A DNA stretch of 64,000 nt from Anisodus tanguticus (lineage: Eukaryota; Streptophyta; Magnoliopsida; Solanales; Solanaceae). Position 1 is the first letter of the stretch. Every line of letters begins with the position of its first letter. The translations under genes were made by a program, and so were the position numbers. The stretch lies in assembly GCA_034509755.1 (NCBI GenBank), contig CM067557.1, positions 14,554,001-14,618,000 of the forward strand, given 5' to 3'. Shown in pieces: positions 33,284 to 45,977 of the stretch. The notes under the pieces were generated by a model, which was given only the letters and a program-made list of their open reading frames with translations, was not told the DNA's origin and did not search any database.

Positions 33284-34833
33284 TACTTTGGGTTTTGTGT
33301 ACTTAACATACTAATTGGTTGATCTGGGGATTTTGTATACATCTATTGTATTATATTGTATTATTTATATCTAAATGATTATTATTACGAAACTTACACA
33401 AATGACTATAGTTTAGGGATTTTAAATTTATTATATCTATAGTTTCAATATTTACACGGCGTAACTACTTTTTAGTTGATACAACTCGTTGTATTCATAA
33501 AATGACCTTGATGTACTCATAACGGTCTCGTTGTTCATGAATACAGCGAGTAAAAATATGTTATGTATTCAACTCAGCTATATTCAAGTCAGATGTATTC
33601 AACTCAGTTATATTCATTTGTAGTTACTTTTACACAATATTTAATTTATTATTTAAAAGTTGTATTCAAATATTTTATTTATTTGTGTACAAAAAAACTC
33701 CTTTAAAATACAACCAAAAACTGAATACAAGAAATAAAATACACCCCCAAACACTGGATTTTACACTAAAATATTATAAATACACTAAAAATTTGAATAC
33801 AAAAAATAAAATACATAACGAAAAATTGAATTTTACACTAGAAAAAAAATTATGAAATACACTTTAAATTCATTGTATTCATTTGTATACAAAAGGATCT
33901 CCTTAGAAATACATGCGAATAAAGTGTACGAATACACTAAAAATTAAATACAAGAAATAAAATACTTCCACAAACACTTGATTTTACACCAAAAAATTAA
34001 CCACTCAAATATGAATATAAGAAATAAAATACATATGAAAAAGATGAATACACTCAAAATTCAGCCAGATCTGAGAAAATACATTCAAATCTGAGAAGGA
34101 AAAGGAGATGACAACGGCGTTAACGAGAAGGATATGACCCCGGCGGAGATGAGTTTTAATCTGATGACGGCGTCGGTGATAGAGGGTTTTGTTCCGATCT
34201 GAGAACGGAATAGGCCAGATCTGAGCCAGATCGACCACTCTCTCAACTGGCGACTTCACGGCGAAATCTTTAATCACCTCATTCTAAGGTATGCCATGAT
34301 TCATCTTCAATTATGAATTGTTGTTCGTTATCAAAATCAGTTCTTTTTTTATTTTGTATATGAGACTTGTCAAAGTTGCTAAATTAGTGGTAGGCTAATT
34401 GTGACTTTCCCTAATTAAATTGTGGCGCCGGAGAGAGTGTCGGAGAGAGAGGTCGTTGCTACGGCAGTGGGGCCGCGGCGGAGAGAGAGGTTAGGGAGAA
34501 AAGAAGAATGAGGGATAAATACAAATCATAAACATAATGTATTTTGGTATAGCTATGGATAATAATTTAGATATAACTTTTAGATATGGGATGTAACTAA
34601 AACAAACTATCGTTACTAAATATAATTAGATAGTAATAGTTAGTCGTGCCACGTAAATTTTCCTTATTATTGTTTTGGAGTTTGTTGTTAAGAAGGAAGA
34701 ATTTGACCAGTGTGGTAGGTTCATTGTCTTGAGGAATAAGCTAATTGATGCTTGTGCGGAAGGTTAGCTCTGTAAAATTCGAATTGGTCTTTTTGAATGA
34801 TCCAACTGGGAAATACTATTGGGAAAAGCTCAA
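33284..34833. other. Intergenic stretch, AT-rich and repetitive, no gene
   Basis: The part at 33420-34060 is dominated by variants of GTATTCA and AATAAAATAC, and the stretch 34070-34500 is richer in GATCTGAG and CGGAGA phrases. This could be a decayed transposon, but no matching termini were found. The frame at 34690-34770 (EEFDQCGRFIVLRNKLIDAC) is unrecognised. Confidence 0.4.
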
Positions 34834-36080
34834 ATATATCTCTATGTTGGAAATTTGCCTTTGGCGGGAAGGTGCGTCTACCCATATTTAATGAATTAAA
34901 CACTAGTGGTCCGCATGTTGGAGGCTTTGTCTCTTCTCACATGCATATTCTACTAAGTGAGTAGATGACCGTAGGGCCAAGAATCGTCAAATTTCGTTGA
35001 GAAATGAAAGAGATATTGGTCCACGAAGTAAGGTGTTTGAGGCATAGAAATATGGTGTGGAACAAATCTACCACATCGGTGGGAAAATGAAGAACTGCTC
35101 TCTTTATAAGTCTCTAAAGTGGTTAAGGGTTTGGGACCCCAAGGGGTATCCCATGTGTTTAAAGGAGAGAGGACCTAGATGTGCTTGGGTTCAAGGCTAA
35201 GCCCACACGCGCGCCGCCGCCGCCCACGCGCGCGCCACCGCCGCCCGCCCGTCCGGTCTGAGGTCGTGGGCTGTGGGCTGTGGGGACTTTCTGATATTAT
35301 CTTTTTGGACCCCAAATTATTTAATATTTACAGTTTGGTCCGTAGAGTTTTTGGAAGTTGATTTTGGGAATGACGGAAGGCAGAAACTTTCTGCCTACTG
35401 TTTGGGCTATTTTTTGGAGCATTAACCAGCCATTACTTGGCTGTTAACTCCTCCATAAACAGCCCTCCTTCAATGACCACAATCAGCCTCTCTAATGACC
35501 ATTAACAACCATCTCTAATGGCCATTAACAGCCCTCACTAATGGCCATTAACAGCCATCACTAATGGCTATTAACAGTCTTGTTTGTGGCAGTTGAGTCC
35601 CTCATCCATGTTATATATTGATGCCTTTTGGCTCAATTATGTAGTACATACAGTGACGAAATACAGTGGCACATACAGTCACGAAAAACAGTGAGGAAAG
35701 ACACACATATACACGAGATATACACAATAAAGACACACTATATACACAGTGACAAAACAGAAGAGAAAGTCAGTCCAAAAACGTTGGACGAAAACAGAAA
35801 CTCTTCCTTCCTTTTCCATTTCTTCAACAAGTCGATTCGTATTTGTTTTCTTCGTCAGACTCAACTTATTTGCTTTGTAGTGTTGAGATTAAAGTGTTGT
35901 TTTATCTTGGGGGACTATTGCCCATTAACGTAAAAGCATATATACAGGGCAATCTTGTCTTAAGGAAAGAGTGCAATCACTCGACTCAGCACACTTTTGT
36001 AACCATCCAGATTTAGTTGTTTCTTGATTTCAGGTTATCAAGATTCAAGACTCAACAAGCTTGCGGCAGTTCTGAACATT
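34834..36080 (+). repeat. 5' LTR of copia element C (right end approximate)
   Basis: The start is fixed by its match with 40346-40551. The right end is not clear because no primer-binding site is recognisable; it lies somewhere between 36050 and 36190. The LTR holds a TATA-like TATATATTG (about 35610), a GC-rich tract (35205-35265) and a 23-bp tandem repeat (35492-35583). Confidence 0.6.
35492..35583. repeat. 23-bp tandem repeat, four copies
   Basis: CTAATG recurs exactly every 23 bp (35492, 35515, 35538, 35561), each followed by -CCATTAACA-CC or a close variant. Confidence 0.9.
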
Positions 36081-36887
36081 GCCTATTTGTTTATCCTTTC
36101 GAACACTTGTAATATTTATTTACTTTCCGTACTGCTTTACAATAGTACACTACAATTTAAGACAAGATTGTATTAGTATTAGTGTTCGAAAGATGTCGGA
36201 TAAAAATTGTGTGACCAAATCTGGATATGGCTGTGGTTTTCTGGTAGAAGAGAGTGATGATGATGATGTCGAAGTTCAACGTGTTCATGGTGTCACCGCT
36301 CCCAAGAGTGGTGGGAACAAGCGCTCACGAGAGGCTGAGGATGTCAACTGGGACAAGAGGAGAAGGTTGAAGATGTGGTTCTATCTTGCAGCAGAAGGTC
36401 TATATCTGTCCCAGACAAAGGATCCGAATTATGGTAAGGAGGAAATGGACACTCAGTCCGATGAAGTGACTGAAGTGGACCAGAATTCGAAATTGGGATA
36501 AATTATTTTCTTCCTTGTCAAAAATAAAGATTAAATGATGTCTGATTAAAAATGGCTTAAAAGTAAGGAGGAATATGAAAATGTTTTACGAAATAATTTA
36601 TAATCCTTACGCATTAAAATCAGAAGTTTAATCTTTTTCTTCTTTCCCGTTTAAAGATTGGATTTTGTAAACGACTTAAAAAGATCTGTTCTTTTAAGTG
36701 TAATTATTAAAGGTGTGTAAAGTATGTTCGCACATACGAGGGAGAAATATCCACTAACTGTTCGAAAACTGTTACCACTCTTAAGTAAGCGCCAAGAATT
36801 GTCTGGGCACCAATCATAACGGAAGAAGTCTATAAGCAAAAAACGTTGAGCATGTCACACTATTTGACAGAAGATCATTCATAGGAT

Positions 36888-37160
36888 GATATTGGACACT
36901 CAGTCATACAAAGCCTTCCGGGCGACTAGAGTGGGACAAAATTCCTTTGATATGATGATATTGGACACTCAATCATACAAAGCCTACGGGCGACTAGAGT
37001 GGGGCCAGAATTCATTTCATAGGAAAAGTAATAGACACCTAGTGTGGTGGGCCAGAGTTTCCAAGTCTTAAATGATCTGAAGGCCTAAAGAAAGACAGAA
37101 AAGAAATTGGACACTCAGTCGGCCAAAGCAATTGGAGTGGGCCAGAGTATCCAGATCACA
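36888..37160. repeat. 69-bp direct repeat inside element C
   Basis: TTGGACACTCA-TCATACAAAGCC followed by GGGCGACTAGAGTGGG appears at 36892 and 36961 (offset 69). A diverged third copy starts at 37107. Confidence 0.8.
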
Positions 37161-40100
37161 TATGATCCGGTTACGCCCTAACTACGGGAAAGAGGTTATT
37201 CATGTGAAGCAACGCCACCTCTAAAGTAGAAGGGGTTGGAGAGGTTGTCCTCAATAGGACTCCAGGGAATGGGATCACTCTAAGATGAGGTGATACATGT
37301 CCCAAACTTGATTTAAGGGACGATGTTGGTCAAGCTGGTTTGAGACTAGTCCAACATGTCGGTAATAACTAAGAATGGTATAGTATGTCTGTAGCCAAAT
37401 GAATGATATATTTATAATATGTGCATCTATGTCATCATAGATTAAGACACGTTAAATAGAAAGTCATTCAAAAGATAACGATGTTGAGATTGTTGCCTTA
37501 TGTCGACATACACCCTCAAAATGAATGTGAGGTAGGCGAAGAGGCAAAATCATATTTCCAAGTTCCGTCAAAGGAATAGCAAAAGAAGTACCGCTCCTCT
37601 AGAACTAAGTCACATCTACTTTGGTGATTTGAAGTTTATACAAAATAGAGGGGGGAGACAAGTACGTTGTGACCTTCATTGATGATGGTACAATATATTG
37701 TATCCTTTGTTTGTTAAAAAGCAGAGATGAAGTTGTTGAAGCGGATAAGCGCCACAAAGCAAAAGTTGAAAATCAACTAAGCCTACGAATTGAGGAATTC
37801 ATAGTGATAGAGGGGGAGAATGTGAAGCATCGTTCATTAAACGACTGCTCATTACTCACCTCAGTTCAACGGTGTTAGCCAAACGCAAAGACGTACGCCC
37901 AAATTATGTGGGGCAAGGGGATCCTTATAGCTAATGCGATTCTCAACAGAAATACGCATAAGGATAAGGATAACTCTCCGTGTGAAACATGGAAAGGATC
38001 TCACATACAAATGTTGTGATATGGGGTAGCTTGGTAAAAGTTGGAATATCGAAACAGGTCAAGTTAGACCTAAGACTGTAGATTCCATATCCACTAGATC
38101 TGCAAATAACAGTAATGCTTATCGCCTCTTGGTGTCAAAGAATGCTGAATTCTTTGAAGATAACTTTTCTTGAAAAGGAAAAAGAAGTAATTGCTCAAAG
38201 TTAACAAGAACCCGCGAGGGCCTGACTGTCCGAAACTAGACGTTCCGTATCTACAGGACTCGGAAGTTGCTGACTATCCGGAACTTAATATTTCAGATCT
38301 GCAGAACTCAGGGATTCTAGATGTTGAACCGAGACGGAGCAAAGAAGGGGACAAAGACTTATTCCAGGCCTTCTAGCTTGTATGATTGAGAATGAACCAT
38401 GGACAATTGACAAATAATTGTCATCTCCAGAAGCGTTGCTTTGGAAAGAAGCTACAATGAGAGAAATAAATTCCATCATATAGAACTATACTTGTATAAT
38501 GGTTGATCTTCCCCCGGAAAAAGAACCTTTGGGTTGTAAAAGTGGATACTCAAAAGCGAGTACAAAGTAGATAGATCTACTGACGAGTACAAGGCCTCGG
38601 CTACTTGTACATGTGCTCCCTTGTGAGTAGCTTAACATTCAGGGCCATTGCAGTCTTACGTGGCATGGATGTTGAAACAGTCTTCCTAACCAGAGAGTTG
38701 GAAGGGGAGGATCAGAGTTGGTTTGTTGGACTGTTGGACTTCTTCCTGAACTTTCTTTTTGGTCCCTGAAATATTTACATTTTGGTCCTGGAAGTTTAAG
38801 ATAAAACAGAAACAATGAATCTAACCACATAAACATTGACTCTGAAGTTAGAAAGCCAACAGTTGGAAAACCAACAGTCTGAGAATGGAAGTCATATTGA
38901 AACAAAGTCTCGATATGAAAGATATGGGTATCACAGATGACATCTTAGGAATTGGATTTCTAAGACATCTAACGGACTAGTCTAACTCCAAACTCAGTTG
39001 TGAGATAGTTGACAGTCTCGTTGAAGCCACCAATGGATATGAATCATATAACTGATTGAAATCGTGGTGCACCCATAGACAATGAGTGATATGCACAGGT
39101 CACATGTAGTTCAATGTATTGTACACACTACAACCGACCTGGTATCGGCCTACAAACAGATCAGTTGAGCTAAGGTTCACTAATGATCTTAATAAATGAT
39201 CAATAGAAGGCGTTAAGTCGGATATGACGATATCTGAATTATTCGTTTATCTATGGATTATAGTATTCTGGATGTCCAGCGGTTCTGGGAGAACACAATG
39301 ATGCAAACTGGACATTAGATATGAAGACCACCAAAGCCACAAGTAAATGTGTATGGTGGGTCTTGGAAAATCCTCTAAGCAAACTTGCATCGACCGATTC
39401 ATTATGGGATCAGAGTTTATCGCTTTATACAAAGCATGAAAGAAGTTGAGTAACTTCATGACTCCTTAGTGGACGTCCCTTATTGGGAGAAACCCGTGCC
39501 TTCAGCAGTTATACATTGTGGCTAGCCGGTCGGCTTCAGAAAGGACACGGATGACGGCGTCTGGACATATCTGTCAGGATCTGTCGGAGACATAAGACCG
39601 TAAGGCGGTTGATCATCACGGGTGTCACTTCCTTGTTTACTAACTAAGGGACTACCCGGAGATCAAATGTTCTGCCTGTCTAGGGAAATGGGCTTAAAAC
39701 CCAAACAATACGAATCATTGCGGTGGTAACCCAACCATACTGATTGGAGATCCCAAGAATTTGGTTCAATGGGAAAACTAAGCTGCAAAAGGTTCAGTTG
39801 AGCGCTTCGGTGGAAGCAAAAAGCACTTCGGATGATGATTTCTGTAAGGAAACATGAATCCAAACTTGTTCCCGCAATAGACATTAAAGTGCTACCTGCA
39901 TGGTGGGTAAAGGTTAAGATTCCAAACCTTTAACGATCCTCAAACGGTTGAGGTTAAGGTTTGGGAAACTTTTAATGATTCCTAACACTTGTGAAGTGGG
40001 GTATAGCAGGATACCTTGTAGGAGATCACCTATTTAAGTGCAAGGACAGGCCGCCTCAAATGAACGCACATAAGAATCCAAGTGTGACCACGGCCACAAC

Positions 40101-40345
40101 GGACAGAACCAAAGAATGAAAATGAATAAGGAGAGTTATTGTGTTGGTATAATTGTCTTGGCTTACACTAAACACTGACGGTTCAAGACATCACGTTCAC
40201 CGCGCAGTAAGTAAGCCCGGTGGTATTCAACTAGGGAAGGTTTAAAGCGGAAGCTACCTTTCCTGATGCAATATCTTTTCGCTGAAATATTGCTTAAAGT
40301 AGGCACCTTGTGTGTGCGCCAAAATCTCTCTTTCATAGAGGGGAT

Positions 40346-40551
40346 TGTTGGAAATTTGCCTTTAGCGGGGAGGTGCGTCCACCCATATTTAATGAATTAA
40401 ACACTAGTGTTTCACATGTTGGAGGCTTTGTCTCTTCTCACATGCATATTCTACTAAGTGAGTAGATGACCATAGGGCCAAGAATCATCAAATTTCGTTG
40501 AGAAATGAAAGAGATATTGGTCCACGAAGAAAGGTGTTTGAGGCATGGAAA
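40346..40551 (+). repeat. Truncated 3' LTR of copia element C
   Basis: About 205 bp closely match 34834-35050. The match ends abruptly at GAAATAT and continues into unrelated sequence. Confidence 0.85.
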
Positions 40552-41085
40552 TATCCTCCTACAATTGTAAAATTCTTACATCAAACTTGAAATTATATTT
40601 AAATTCTCAATTAATTTTAAATGCATATGTCCTTAGATTTCAATTCTTTATCGGTATCATACAATTAAGTCATGAGTTTATTTGTAATTTATTAGTCTGT
40701 TTAATTTTTAATTAATGAGATATGAAAAATCAATTGAGATTTTAAGATTAACAAGTATATTATTTTCATTTATAGCATAAAAAGTATGAAAAAAATATTT
40801 TTTTATGTACTTTCATGGATAACAATTAAATGAAATCTAAACATCAAATGTTAGTATATCTATATAACATCACATCCCATGGTCAACCCAAAATTCTCAC
40901 TTACATCTTTCTTTCCCTTATCACATTTTATTCCAAGTCAACTTAAACTTTCTTCGCTTATTATTTTTTCTCTGTCATCTCATTCGAAATATTTTCTAAA
41001 TTGTACAGAGTATTGGATAGCCAGACAAAGTTTCTGAATATCCTTCGTACCAAACACATATTTACTCTCATTTTGATATTGTTAG
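40552..41085. other. Intergenic stretch with dirigent-promoter-like segment
   Basis: AT-rich. The segment 40878-40950 (GGTCAACCCAAAATTCTCAC, later CCAAGTCA-CTTAAA) resembles 47764-47820, just upstream of the dirigent gene. Confidence 0.45.
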
Positions 41086-41241
41086 TAGGGGTGTCAATGG
41101 TTTTTCAAAAACTGATTGAACCAACTGAACTGTATTGTATCGAATCAATTTTTAGGTACTTGTTAATAAAAGTGAAGGTTTCAATATATATTTATAATCA
41201 TACCGAATAATTAGGGTAAATTTTTTATTTTACAAAAAAAA

Positions 41242-41745
41242 ATCGAATCGAACTAAATAAATATACATGTAGAAAATATATTTTATGTATCAAACTTTAT
41301 AACGCATAGTATTAGATATTTTAACCTTAGACCTTGCCTTGGTATGAATTTAAAGGGAGAGGACTATAATTATACTTAAGCCTACTCTACCCTATAGAAA
41401 TAAAAAAAGTATCGAATCGAACTAAATAAATATACATGTAGAAAATATATTTTATGTATCAAACTTTTTATAATGCATAGTATTAGATATTTTAACCTTA
41501 GACCTTGCCTTGGTATGAATTTAAAGGGAGATGGCTATAATTATACTTAAACCTACTCTACCCTATAGAAATAAAAAAATATCGAATCGAACTAAATAAA
41601 TATACATGTAGAAAATATATTTTATGTTCAAACTTTATAATGCATAGTATTAGATATTTTAACCTTAGACCTTGCCTTGGTATGAATTTAAAGGAAGAGG
41701 GCTATAATTATACTTAAACCTACTCTACCCTATACAAATAAAATA
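41242..41745. repeat. Tandem repeat of about 170 bp, three copies
   Basis: Units start with ATCGAATCGAACTAAATAAA at 41242, 41411 and 41581, giving periods of 169 and 170 bp. The copies are highly similar throughout (for example TTAACCTTAGACCTTGCCTT in each). Confidence 0.93.
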
Positions 41746-42414
41746 CATAAAGCTGGAACATTACTACACGACAATATCATCAACTACTCCAGAAAAAGGA
41801 AAGGTCTGTTTTCTCCTCTTCTTTTTGTTCTCTCTTTATTTTTTCTATGTTTTTGAAGTTCTTATTCCAATTATCAATGGTAGCATCTACATATAACTTC
41901 ATATTGCAAATTTTTAAACTAAAAATTTAATACAATTACCCTTTTCAGAAAGGACTAAGATGAATAGATATGAATAACGAAATGAGGTTTTCCCCTTACC
42001 TTAGTCAGACTGGCATGAAGCTTACTTGAGGAATTAAGAAGAGTTTAGGGTTTCCTGAAAAAAAATTGATTCGGGCGAATTCTTCCCCCAACTAACGAAG
42101 AGATCTTGGTGGAATTGCCACATATGAAATTGAGCAAAGTTTTGCAAAGAAATAGCCCAGTTGTTTCTCGAGAAGAGATGAGAAACATGCTCAATATCAT
42201 TTGATTGAATAGTTGACTAAGCCCCTTGTTGTGCACCCCGCAAATTTCTATTTGTTTGAGTATGTAAATAAATTACAAATACGATCCAAGTAATAAATGC
42301 CCAAGTTTTTTTTGGGTCCCAATTGCAATACGACCCCACGCTTCATTAGCCCATACCGCTCCCGAAAGGATTTCTATGGTTAAAAAAGTAATCCTAAACT
42401 AATAATCCGATAAC

Positions 42415-42654
42415 TATTAAAATCAGAACTTAGAAAGCTTAGAAAACTGAACAAAGGAATGTATTATTCAACTCAACATACCAGTAGCTATATATAGCTT
42501 TTACACAGAACAGAAATAACAAATCTACGCTTTACAATCCTACAGCGTAGTGGCTTAGAAAACAAACTCTATCTCTCCTAAAGAATAAGACTTATTTTAA
42601 CAACCTAGTTGACTTAGTAAACTCAAAACAGAAGCAACGAACCTATAGCTAACA
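42415..42654 (-). repeat. 3' LTR of copia element D
   Basis: 240 bp. On the minus strand the purine tract GGGAGGGA (about 42656-42665) precedes it. Confidence 0.93.
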
Positions 42655-42683
42655 TTCCCTCCCTTAAGCTAAAACATATGCAT

Positions 42684-44468
42684 TTAGCTTACTTCTGATG
42701 CAGTAACCATTCCAAGCATACCACGTAGTTTCTCAAACTGCTCCAGCTTAAGTGGCTTTGTCATTAAGTCAGCAATTTGTTCTTGAGAATTGCAATACTT
42801 CAACTCAACAACACCATCATTCACCAAATCTCTTAAGAAATGAAATCTGACATGAATGTGTTTGATTTTACCATGAAAGATAGGATACTTAGATAATTGA
42901 ATAGCAGAACTATTATCACAAGTAATTATAGTACCTCCATTCTCCTTCATTACGATCTTTCCCAAAATTCTCTTGAGCCAAATACACTGACATGCGCATA
43001 GAGTTGCTGCGATATATTCTGCCTCAGTGGTAGACAAGGTCACCACTAGTTGTTTTTTTGAAGACCATGAAACGGCTCCAGACCCAATCATGAACACATA
43101 TCTAGAAGTACTCCTCCTAACGTCAAGATCATCAGCATATCCGCTATCCGTGAATGCCAAGAGTTTTAAACTGCCATTTCCCTTTGAACTGCCTTCTCCC
43201 TTTTTGTAGAAAATGCCTAGTTCAGTTGTCCCCTTCAAATACCTTAGAATCCTCTTAGCTTCCAACCAGTGTGATATGGTTGGCCTAGACATGTACCTGC
43301 TAATGAGACTTACACCATACATTAAGTCGGGACAAGTCACAGTTAAATATATGAGACTCCCAACTAGCTGTTTGAACAAGGTTGTATCAACTTTAGTTCC
43401 TCCTTCATCTTTTGAAAGCTTTGTACCAGGAACAATTGGATTTTTCATAGCATTGCTACTTGCCATCTCAAACCTTGTTAATACCTTTTGCGCATATCTT
43501 CTCTGACAAATAAAAATACCATTTGAATTCTGCAACACTTCTACTCCAAGAAAATGCTTCATTCTTCCAAGATCAGACATGTCAAACTCCATCATCATTG
43601 AGTTTTTAAACTCATTACACATACTCAAATCACTTCCAGTGAAAATTAAATCATCTACATAAAGGCTTATTATTAAAAGTTTACCTCCTACTGATTTGGT
43701 GAACAAAGTATGCTCACTGGAACATTTCTCAAAGCTGACACGCAGAAAATAAGTCTCAATTTTGTTGTACCACGCCCTTGGTGCTTGCTTGAGGCCATAT
43801 AGAGCTTTCTTTAATTTATAAACCCTTCCTTCTTCTCCCTTCTTAATAAACCCGTCAGGTTGTTGCACAAATACTTTCTCCTTGAGCTCACCATGAAGAA
43901 AAGCACTCTTTACGTCAAGCTGAAAAACTTCCCATCCATATTGTGCTGCTGCTGCAAGTATTACTCAAATGGTGTCGAGTCTTACAACTGGTGCAAATAC
44001 TTCAGTATAATCCGCTCCATAGCGTTGTGCATAACCCTTAGCTACCAATCTCGCCTTGTATTTCTCTACGTCCCCATTTTCGTTAAGTTTGGTCTTAAAA
44101 CCCCACTTAACTCCAATAATCTTAGCACCCTTAGGCAAATCTATCAACTCCCAAGTCTGGTTCTTCTCTATAGCTTCAATTTCCGCTGCCATTGCCTCTC
44201 TCCACTTCTTGCTTTTAACGGCCTCTTCAAATAAAAATGGATCATCATATATGATCATCATCATTGCATGTATATCTTTCTCTTCTGAGAGTCCTTCACC
44301 TATTTCATAATTTGCCATCCAGACCGGTTCTCTTCTGATTCTTTCATCCCTCCCTTCAACTGCAACTTCTTGAGTATTTATTATTGGGAAGTAAACTATT
44401 TGAATTGCTGCTGCCTGAGACACTCTGAATATTTTCTTCCTCAGTATGCTCATTACTTTCTTTATCAT
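42684..44468 (-). pseudogene. Copia D reverse transcriptase and RNase H
   Basis: Two adjoining frames cover reverse transcriptase and RNase H. 44468-43965 holds the N-terminal part (NQTWELIDLPKGAKIIGVKW, then YKARLVAKGYAQRYGADYTE). 43868-42684 holds KKALYGLKQAPRAWYNKIET, the catalytic YVDDLIFTGSD and the RNase H signatures (TDSGYADDLDVRRST, STTEAEYIA, CDNSSAIQLSK). They are separated by an in-frame or near-frame break around 43870-43965. Active-site Asp residues of YVDD are present. Confidence 0.88.
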
Positions 44469-45438
44469 CTTCTAGAACATCCAACTTCAATTCGTCATCA
44501 GTTCTGTCCCAATCCCAACTCGTTTCTTCTTCAAATAAAAAATCATTGCTGATGATAATCTTCTTAGTGACTGGATCATACAATCTATAAGCCTTGGATT
44601 CATCACTAACACCTAGTAATACACACTTCTTACTCTTTGAATCCAACTTGCTCCTCTTCTGGTCTGGAGTGTGAGCATGAGCTATACACCCGAAGATCCG
44701 AAAATAATCCACTGTTAGTTTCACACCACTCCATGCTTCCTCTGGAGTTTTTCCTTTCACTGCCGCAGTTAGACTCCTGTTTTGAATGTGCACACACCAC
44801 TTTACAGCGTCGGGCCACAACATTTTTGGAACTTTCTTTTCAGCTAACATTGAACGCACTGTGTACATGATTGTTTGGTTCTTTCGCTCGCAACTCTGTT
44901 CTGCTGTGGAGTGTATGCTGTTGTCAACTGCCTGCTTATACCCTGAGCTTTGCAGAATTCTCCAAATTTATTGGAGTTAAATTTACCTCCTCTATCGGTT
45001 CTCTCTATCGGTTCTCAAATAAGTAATATGTGCGCCAATCTCTTTTTCAACACATGCTTTGAAATTTTTGAATGCAACAAAAGCTTCTGACTTCTCATGT
45101 AAAAAATAAACCCAAGTTTTACGTGAATAATCATCAATAAAACTTATGATATACCTTTTATCGCTGTTGGAAGCCGGTTTGATAGGTCCACAGAGATCAG
45201 AATGCACCAGTTGAAGCTGTTTCGATGCTCTCCATGAACTCGGCTTCGGTATAGATTCTCTGTGTTGTTTGCCAACCAAACACGCTTCACATAATTTCTC
45301 TGGAACTTTTAGCAGAGGCACACCATCTACCATTTTTCTGTATGCAATTGTTCTCAACCCCTGATAATTCAAATGGCCAAAGCGACGATGCCACAAGTGT
45401 GATTCTTTTTCAGCCAAAGCTTCAGCTTGAAGACACAT
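44356..45438 (-). pseudogene. Copia D integrase, broken by a 13-bp duplication
   Basis: 45438-44992 holds the zinc-binding start (HLWHRRFGHLNYQGL, CEACLVGKQH) and the first catalytic Asp (HSDLCGPIKP). At 44991-45016 the 13-mer TCTATCGGTTCTC occurs twice in tandem, at the second catalytic Asp region (RTDR), and shifts the frame. 44868-44356 continues with the core (SMLAEKKVPKMLWPDAVKW) and C-terminal part (FGCIAHAHTPDQKRSKLDSK). Confidence 0.88.
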
Positions 45439-45971
45439 ATCATTTTTGGTGCCATAGATGCTAACAGATAGAACATTCTATTTCCACTCATATTAGTTTG
45501 CATAATTAACCCTCTTCTGTGATGATAGACTTTAAAAGTCTCTTTCTGAATTAAAATAGCTAAACCCTTCTCTTGAAGTTGTCCTATGCTCAACAGATTA
45601 CTCTTCAATTCAGGTATGTAATAAACATCTAAAATTACCTGAATGATGCCATTCAATTGAAATCGTACACTTCCTTTAGCCACCACTGCCATCCTGGTGT
45701 CATTACCAAGCTTCACCGTTTGGCAAAATCCTTCCTCCAGCTCCGAGAACCATTCTTTGTTTCCGGTCATGTGATTGGAACACCCAGAGTCAAGAAACCA
45801 AACTTCTTCTCTTTTGGTTTCATGAAAGTCGACATAGGACATCAACAAAAGCTCTTCTTCTTCTCCAAGTTCAGCATAATTAGCCTTCTTCTCCCAATCA
45901 GGACACTCATATTGATAGTGTCCCAACTGATGGCATTTGAAACATTCAATAGTATCTTTGTTTTGAGACAT
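45369..45971 (-). pseudogene. Copia D CCHC knuckle and protease
   Basis: It opens with MSQNKDTIECFKCHQLGHYQ, a CX2CX4HX4C nucleocapsid finger. The aspartic protease site VWFLDSGCSNHMTGN follows and keeps the catalytic Asp. It is in frame with the preceding gag segment but separated from it by one TGA stop (45978-45980). Confidence 0.9.
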
Positions 45972-45977
45972 CTTCCC

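Larger units (their letters stand above)
34834..40551 (+). mobile_element. Decayed Ty1/copia element C
   Basis: It begins with an LTR starting TGTTGGAAATTTGCC (34834). The same sequence recurs at 40346 after a purine-rich tract ATAGAGGGGAT. Between them are relics in copia order. Gag-like sequence includes RRLKMWFYLAAEG (about 36360). Integrase includes TFIDDGTIYCILCLLKSRDE (about 37670). The reverse transcriptase N-terminus (VDLPPEKEPLGCK, about 38500) and the C-terminal RNase H end (SREMGLKPKQYESL, about 39690) are heavily interrupted by stops. The 3' LTR stops after about 205 bp, at 40551, so the element is truncated. The insertion is old, and no target duplication can be tested. Confidence 0.85.

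Noticed and set aside
34005..34277. 90-codon minus-strand open frame
   Set aside because: It lies in AT-rich repeat-like sequence and has no recognisable motif.
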